DNA from: an uncultured Collinsella sp.
GTDB lineage: Bacteria > Actinomycetota > Coriobacteriia > Coriobacteriales > Coriobacteriaceae
Length of the DNA stretch: 7,101 nucleotides
Direction: 5' to 3'
NCBI GenBank assembly: GCA_902478825.1
Contig: CABSMK010000089.1
Span: forward strand, 1 to 7,101
The notes under the pieces: model-generated
Database searches by the model: none
Seen by the model: the letters and a program-made list of their open reading frames with translations, nothing else
What the model was told of the DNA's origin: nothing
Program-made: the position numbers and the translations under genes
Part shown: positions 5,739 through 7,101 of the stretch, in pieces
How the letters are laid out: each line of letters starts with the position of its first letter
Position numbering within the stretch: the stretch's first letter is position 1

Positions 5739-6830
5739 TTAGCGGTCCTCGCGTTGCGGCCCGGCTGCCTCGGCTGTCTTTACGCGGTTCTTATCGACGT
5801 ACATGTTCTTGTCGGCCTGGGAAAAGAGTTCGCGCATGGTAGGCGGCTCGTCAAAATCGCTGGAAAGCGCATAGCCCACCGCGTAGCTGATGGGCATATC
5901 GGGGTGGACTTCGGAATACTCGTTCACGTTCGCGCGAATCCGAGCGAGACAAGATTCCACAGCGGCTCGGTCGGCATCCCGCAGCACCGCGATAAACTCA
6001 TCGCCGCCGTCGCGACCCACAAAGCACGTCTCCGACGCCACACTTCCCAGTTGTTGGGCAAAAGAGCGAATGTATTCATCGCCCTTCTCATGGCCGAAGT
6101 TGTTATTGACCATATGCAGATTGTTAAGGTCGAAGACGCACACCGCAACGGGCTCCTCCGCGGAGACAGGCTGCTCCTGCCCCAAGATCTCCTCGCACTT
6201 GTTCTTGTTGGGCAGCCCCGTGGCTTCGTCGAGATAGACTTTGCTCTGCAGTTCGCGATTGAGCGCGGCGGTGCGCACCGCGCGAACGAGTTCGACCGCA
6301 AAGGTCGCCACCAAGCCCACGATGTCGATGATCACCAAGCCCTCGAGATAGTTGAGCGCCGACGCCTTCTCCTGAGAGTAGTCCTCTGCGAGTCGCGTAG
6401 CATCGTCGCAAATGCCAAAGAACTCCTCGCTCATGGAGATGATGTCGGTGTTCTCATAGCCGACTTCGCGCACGCGGATGATCTCGGTGCAAAGCTCATC
6501 AAAATAATTTGCAAGCTCGGTCATTTTTGCCTGATACTCATCGTCGTCGAGACGGACGAGGTTGAGGTCGTCACTTCCGTAACGCAAACCGTTGATGTAT
6601 GAATCCACGGCTTTGAGCAGGTCATCTTGAGGCTGGCCCGCATCCTCGAGCTTAACGATTCGCTGCGTGGTACCGCGCACCAGACCGGCGTAGTTGACCA
6701 CACGCGCCGTGCCCTGGATATCGGAGACGAGCAGCATAACATTGATGAAGAAGAAGATGAGAACTGCCGTGAGCACCATCATGAGCAGGCGCACCGCCTG
6801 GCCGGCCTTCTTGGCGACAGAAGTATTCAC
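5739..6830 (-). CDS. Membrane-anchored GGDEF diguanylate cyclase with helical extracytoplasmic sensor, 363 aa
   Basis: This protein probably makes cyclic di-GMP from two GTP at the inner face of the membrane. Hydrophobic segments at about 15-35 and 164-182 bracket a mostly helical extracytoplasmic region of about 125 residues. Within it, residues 44-62 (VNYAGLVRGTTQR and following) resemble the N-terminal helix of PilJ- and NarX-like sensors. The GGDEF domain runs from about 198 to 350: DEATGLPNK (201-209), FDLNNLHMVNN with metal-binding Asp234 (233-243), GHEKGDE (246-252), and an intact GGDEF at 275-279, so it should be active. The inhibitory RxxD site is absent; Ser-Glu-Thr-Cys occupies 266-269. 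There is no EAL domain. The start is GTG at 6830 with GGGGAG 7 bases upstream. GC content looks lower than in the operon genes. It is convergent with the LysR gene and has no obvious operon partner. Confidence 0.9.
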   Translation of the reverse strand: MNTSVAKKAGQAVRLLMMVLTAVLIFFFINVMLLVSDIQGTARVVNYAGLVRGTTQRIVKLEDAGQPQDDLLKAVDSYINGLRYGSDDLNLVRLDDDEYQAKMTELANYFDELCTEIIRVREVGYENTDIISMSEEFFGICDDATRLAEDYSQEKASALNYLEGLVIIDIVGLVATFAVELVRAVRTAALNRELQSKVYLDEATGLPNKNKCEEILGQEQPVSAEEPVAVCVFDLNNLHMVNNNFGHEKGDEYIRSFAQQLGSVASETCFVGRDGGDEFIAVLRDADRAAVESCLARIRANVNEYSEVHPDMPISYAVGYALSSDFDEPPTMRELFSQADKNMYVDKNRVKTAEAAGPQREDR

Positions 6831-6837
6831 AAGTTCA

Positions 6838-6843
6838 CTCCCC
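6838..6843 (-). promoter_or_regulatory. Ribosome binding site deciding the GTG start of the GGDEF gene
   Basis: GGGGAG on the minus strand lies 7 bases before the GTG at 6830-6828. The first in-frame ATG codons are residues 17-18, inside the first membrane segment, so GTG is the better start. Confidence 0.7.
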
Positions 6844-6846
6844 TAA

Positions 6847-6897
6847 ATGACAAAAGAACAGGTAGCACGCAGTGTGCTGAAATTCATGGGTGGTTAA
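6847..6897 (+). CDS. Possible 16-codon small ORF upstream of the edge ORF
   Basis: ATG at 6847 opens a frame of 16 codons (MTKEQVARSVLKFMGG) ended by TAA at 6895. It is flush against an in-frame TAA upstream and has no plus-strand ribosome binding site, since the adjacent purine-rich signal belongs to the opposite strand. The same frame reopens at 6907 after three codons, so this could be a leader peptide or the broken start of one gene. Chance is the leading explanation. Confidence 0.15.
   Translation: MTKEQVARSVLKFMGG
6864..6878. promoter_or_regulatory. Small inverted repeat upstream of the GGDEF gene
   Basis: AGCAC (6864-6868) and GTGCT (6874-6878) are exact inverted copies with a 5-base spacer, 34-48 bases before the GGDEF start. 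It could be an operator or a short leader hairpin. No clear -35/-10 pair is visible beside it. Confidence 0.25.
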
Positions 6898-6906
6898 CTC
6901 TACCAT

Positions 6907-7101
6907 ATGGGCCAGCAGCCTCAAACTGCAGCAGACGCTCGTCCAAATTGGCGTGACGCTTGCCTTGTTGTTCTTGACCTGGCCGCGCTATCGGACATGC
7001 TTCTGGTCTTGGATCACCATGGGAAAGCTCATCCCGTTTTGTGCGTGGGACTGCGGACAAAAAGTTGGACCGTTGAGGTCCGGAACGGAGTCCGCATGGC
7101 A
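6907..7101 (+). CDS. Unrecognised ORF running off the window edge
   Basis: ATG at 6907 opens 65 codons without a stop to the end of the window (starts MGQQPQTAADARPNW; later LVVLDLAALSDMLLVLDHHG). I recognise no family. The middle (about residues 19-36) is hydrophobic and the end is basic. The nearest purine-rich stretch, GGGTGG at 6888-6893, is 13 bases away, too far for a normal ribosome binding site. Codon use is less GC-biased at third positions than in the operon genes. The opposite strand has an equally open competing frame from the window edge to a stop near 6887, ending LQFEAAGPYGRVNHP. Either may be real, or neither. Confidence 0.25.
   Translation, partial: MGQQPQTAADARPNWRDACLVVLDLAALSDMLLVLDHHGKAHPVLCVGLRTKSWTVEVRNGVRMA
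7052..7096. other. Nested inverted repeat at the window edge
   Basis: TGCGGAC (7052-7058) pairs exactly with GTCCGCA (7090-7096). Inside it GGACC (7067-7071) pairs with GGTCC (7077-7081) around a 5-base loop. The two stems are separated by 8 unpaired bases on each side. Neither strand has a U tract directly after the stem, so it is not a standard terminator. It may be a structured RNA, a repeat end, or chance inside a coding frame. Confidence 0.4.

Noticed and set aside
6124..6411. Alternative-frame ORFs within the GGDEF gene as separate small proteins
   Set aside because: They are shadows of the GGDEF frame, with no ribosome binding sites and Arg/Ser-rich composition.

Overview
The window looks like one end of a draft contig from a high-GC actinobacterium. 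It most resembles a gut Coriobacteriia member of the Collinsella type. That assignment is an inference from GC- and third-position-GC-rich codons, AAGGAG-type ribosome binding sites, gene content and a short palindromic intergenic repeat; no marker gene settles it. The first 45 bases are not biological. They read as the tail of an Illumina P7 primer, an 8-base index and the Nextera Read 2 transposon-end adapter.

Layout: (1) 46-859, minus strand, is the first 271 codons of tex, cut off by the adapter. (2) 860-1268 is a gene-free stretch with a 30-bp imperfect inverted repeat upstream of tex and a rho-independent terminator. (3) 1269-4583, minus strand, is a three-gene unit read in the order SDR dehydrogenase, OFA-type MFS transporter, Gfo/Idh/MocA dehydrogenase. 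The spacers of 66 and 69 bp each hold a hairpin, the second being a perfect 31-bp palindrome. (4) 4584-4816 is a divergent, AT-richer control region. (5) 4817-5695, plus strand, is a LysR-type regulator. (6) 5739-6830, minus strand, is a membrane-anchored GGDEF diguanylate cyclase convergent with the LysR gene. (7) 6831-7101 is a low-GC edge with only weak coding signals and a nested hairpin.

The LysR gene, the divergent region and the SDR-MFS-Gfo/Idh unit form a coherent substrate-inducible module. It would import an organic acid or polyol-like compound and oxidise or reduce it with two NAD(P)-dependent dehydrogenases under LysR control. The substrate cannot be read from the sequence. Tex and the GGDEF protein look like unrelated neighbours. 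I found no phage, IS transposase, CRISPR array, rRNA or tRNA. I do not see a clearly new biological system. The points most worth a second look are the inverted-repeat element before tex, the substrate of the dehydrogenase module, and the sensor half of the GGDEF protein.
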